64,000 bases of DNA from NCBI GenBank assembly GCA_947626675.1, contig CANQTC010000013.1:1-64000 (forward strand). Reading direction: 5' to 3'. A model generated the notes under the pieces. That model saw only the letters and a list, made by a program, of their open reading frames with translations. It was not told where the DNA came from and did not search any database. The position numbers were made by a program, and so were the translations under genes. Shown in pieces: positions 63,703 through 64,000 of the stretch (position 1 is its first letter; each line of letters starts with the position of its first letter). This DNA is from an uncultured Coprococcus sp. GTDB lineage: Bacteria; Bacillota; Clostridia; Lachnospirales; Lachnospiraceae.

Positions 63703-64000
63703 CGACAGACGCGGCGTTAGCTACTAATCGGCAAAAGGATTTATGTACGCGCTTATCCAGAAACAGGTACTTCACCCCGTTGTCTATCATAGCCACCCCT
63801 TTAACCCCGCTATTCACCCCGTTATAGATTATTCACCCCGTAACTCCGTAAGTTCGTTGACAAAAAAAGAGCAAGGTAAAATGTATTGATTTTTCCTTGC
63901 TCCAATCTCCTCAAAGAATGAGTTTTTTCTATTATAATGTATTCGGAGTAAAATTTCAATCGGCCTGACGTAATATGCCTCATACTTTTTTGCAAAGAAT
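63703..64000. mobile_element. Probable end of an element inserted in yifB
   Basis: From 63703 the sequence no longer matches yifB. It contains three direct repeats of TTCACCCCGT (63771-63780, 63813-63822, 63832-63841) with related CCACCCC and AACCCCG between them, and a minus-strand terminator at 63862-63902. There is no credible gene in these 298 bases. The terminator implies a leftward gene starting beyond the window, often the integrase or recombinase at an element's edge. Element type cannot be told. Confidence 0.55.
63862..63902 (-). terminator. Terminator inside the putative element end
   Basis: On the minus strand GAGCAAGG (63902-63895) pairs with CCTTGCTC (63876-63869), followed by seven T. 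It would end a leftward transcript entering from the right of the window and insulate the yifB-dprA genes. Confidence 0.75.

Noticed and set aside
63609-63827. Plus-strand 72-codon frame over the yifB junction
   Set aside because: It bridges yifB antisense and foreign DNA, so it cannot be an ancestral gene; no start signal.

Overview
The window reads as a chromosomal segment of an AT-rich Gram-positive anaerobe, most likely a gut Lachnospiraceae (Clostridia). The evidence is gene content: a clostridial rnf operon, the yifB-dprA-topA-codY order, YlmC/YmxH, YajC-Tgt, and several families typical of this group (DUF6115, GGGtGRT protein, YesMN-type two-component systems). Strong AGGAGG-type ribosome binding sites precede most starts. 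No rRNA, tRNA or CRISPR array was seen.

Layout. 1-4272: a palindromic dispersed repeat, a 48-residue Feo-type Cys-rich membrane peptide behind twin DtxR-like palindromes, then a kinase-like gene, an ion permease and a DUF4173 membrane protein. 4521-26340: a carbohydrate locus. It holds a YesM/YesN two-component system, an LplB-LplC-SBP ABC importer, a YesL-like protein, and one operon of about 11 kb encoding GH42 beta-galactosidase, GH31 alpha-xylosidase, GH3 beta-glucosidase, a transaldolase-DUF4867 fusion, a FucI/AraA-family isomerase and xylulokinase. A diverging LacI-type-sensor/GGDEF protein closes it. The three glycosidases together would dismantle galactosylated xyloglucan oligosaccharides inside the cell and feed xylose into the pentose phosphate pathway. 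A 12-bp motif (GAWTTTTAYRGG) is repeated upstream of yesM, yesL and the hydrolase operon and may be the YesN operator.

27057-34592: small genes (GDPD, S51 peptidase), a LytTR/DUF3021 pair diverging from an ABC-2 exporter, a DUF434 protein, the NifU-like/GGGtGRT pair behind a palindrome resembling the one near position 440, and a PHP phosphoesterase. 34633-42089: a secreted metallophosphatase, YibE/F, YajC, Tgt and HtrA. 42306-45436: an uncharacterised four-gene ABC cassette. 45443-55151: YigZ, NrdR, YlmC, then the Rnf complex with its flavinylation genes (ApbE, NusG-II, Gx transporter), headed by an unrecognised 208-residue protein; RnfD and RnfG are fused and RnfE carries a long Cys-containing tail.

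55262-63702: codY in one apparent operon with a DUF6115 coiled-coil protein, an MltG-like low-complexity protein and a RelA/SpoT-type synthetase with a long unknown C-terminus; upstream are topA, dprA and the 3' part of yifB. yifB is cut immediately before its Walker B strand. The last 300 bases look foreign, with TTCACCCCGT repeats and a terminator, and are probably the edge of an integrated element.
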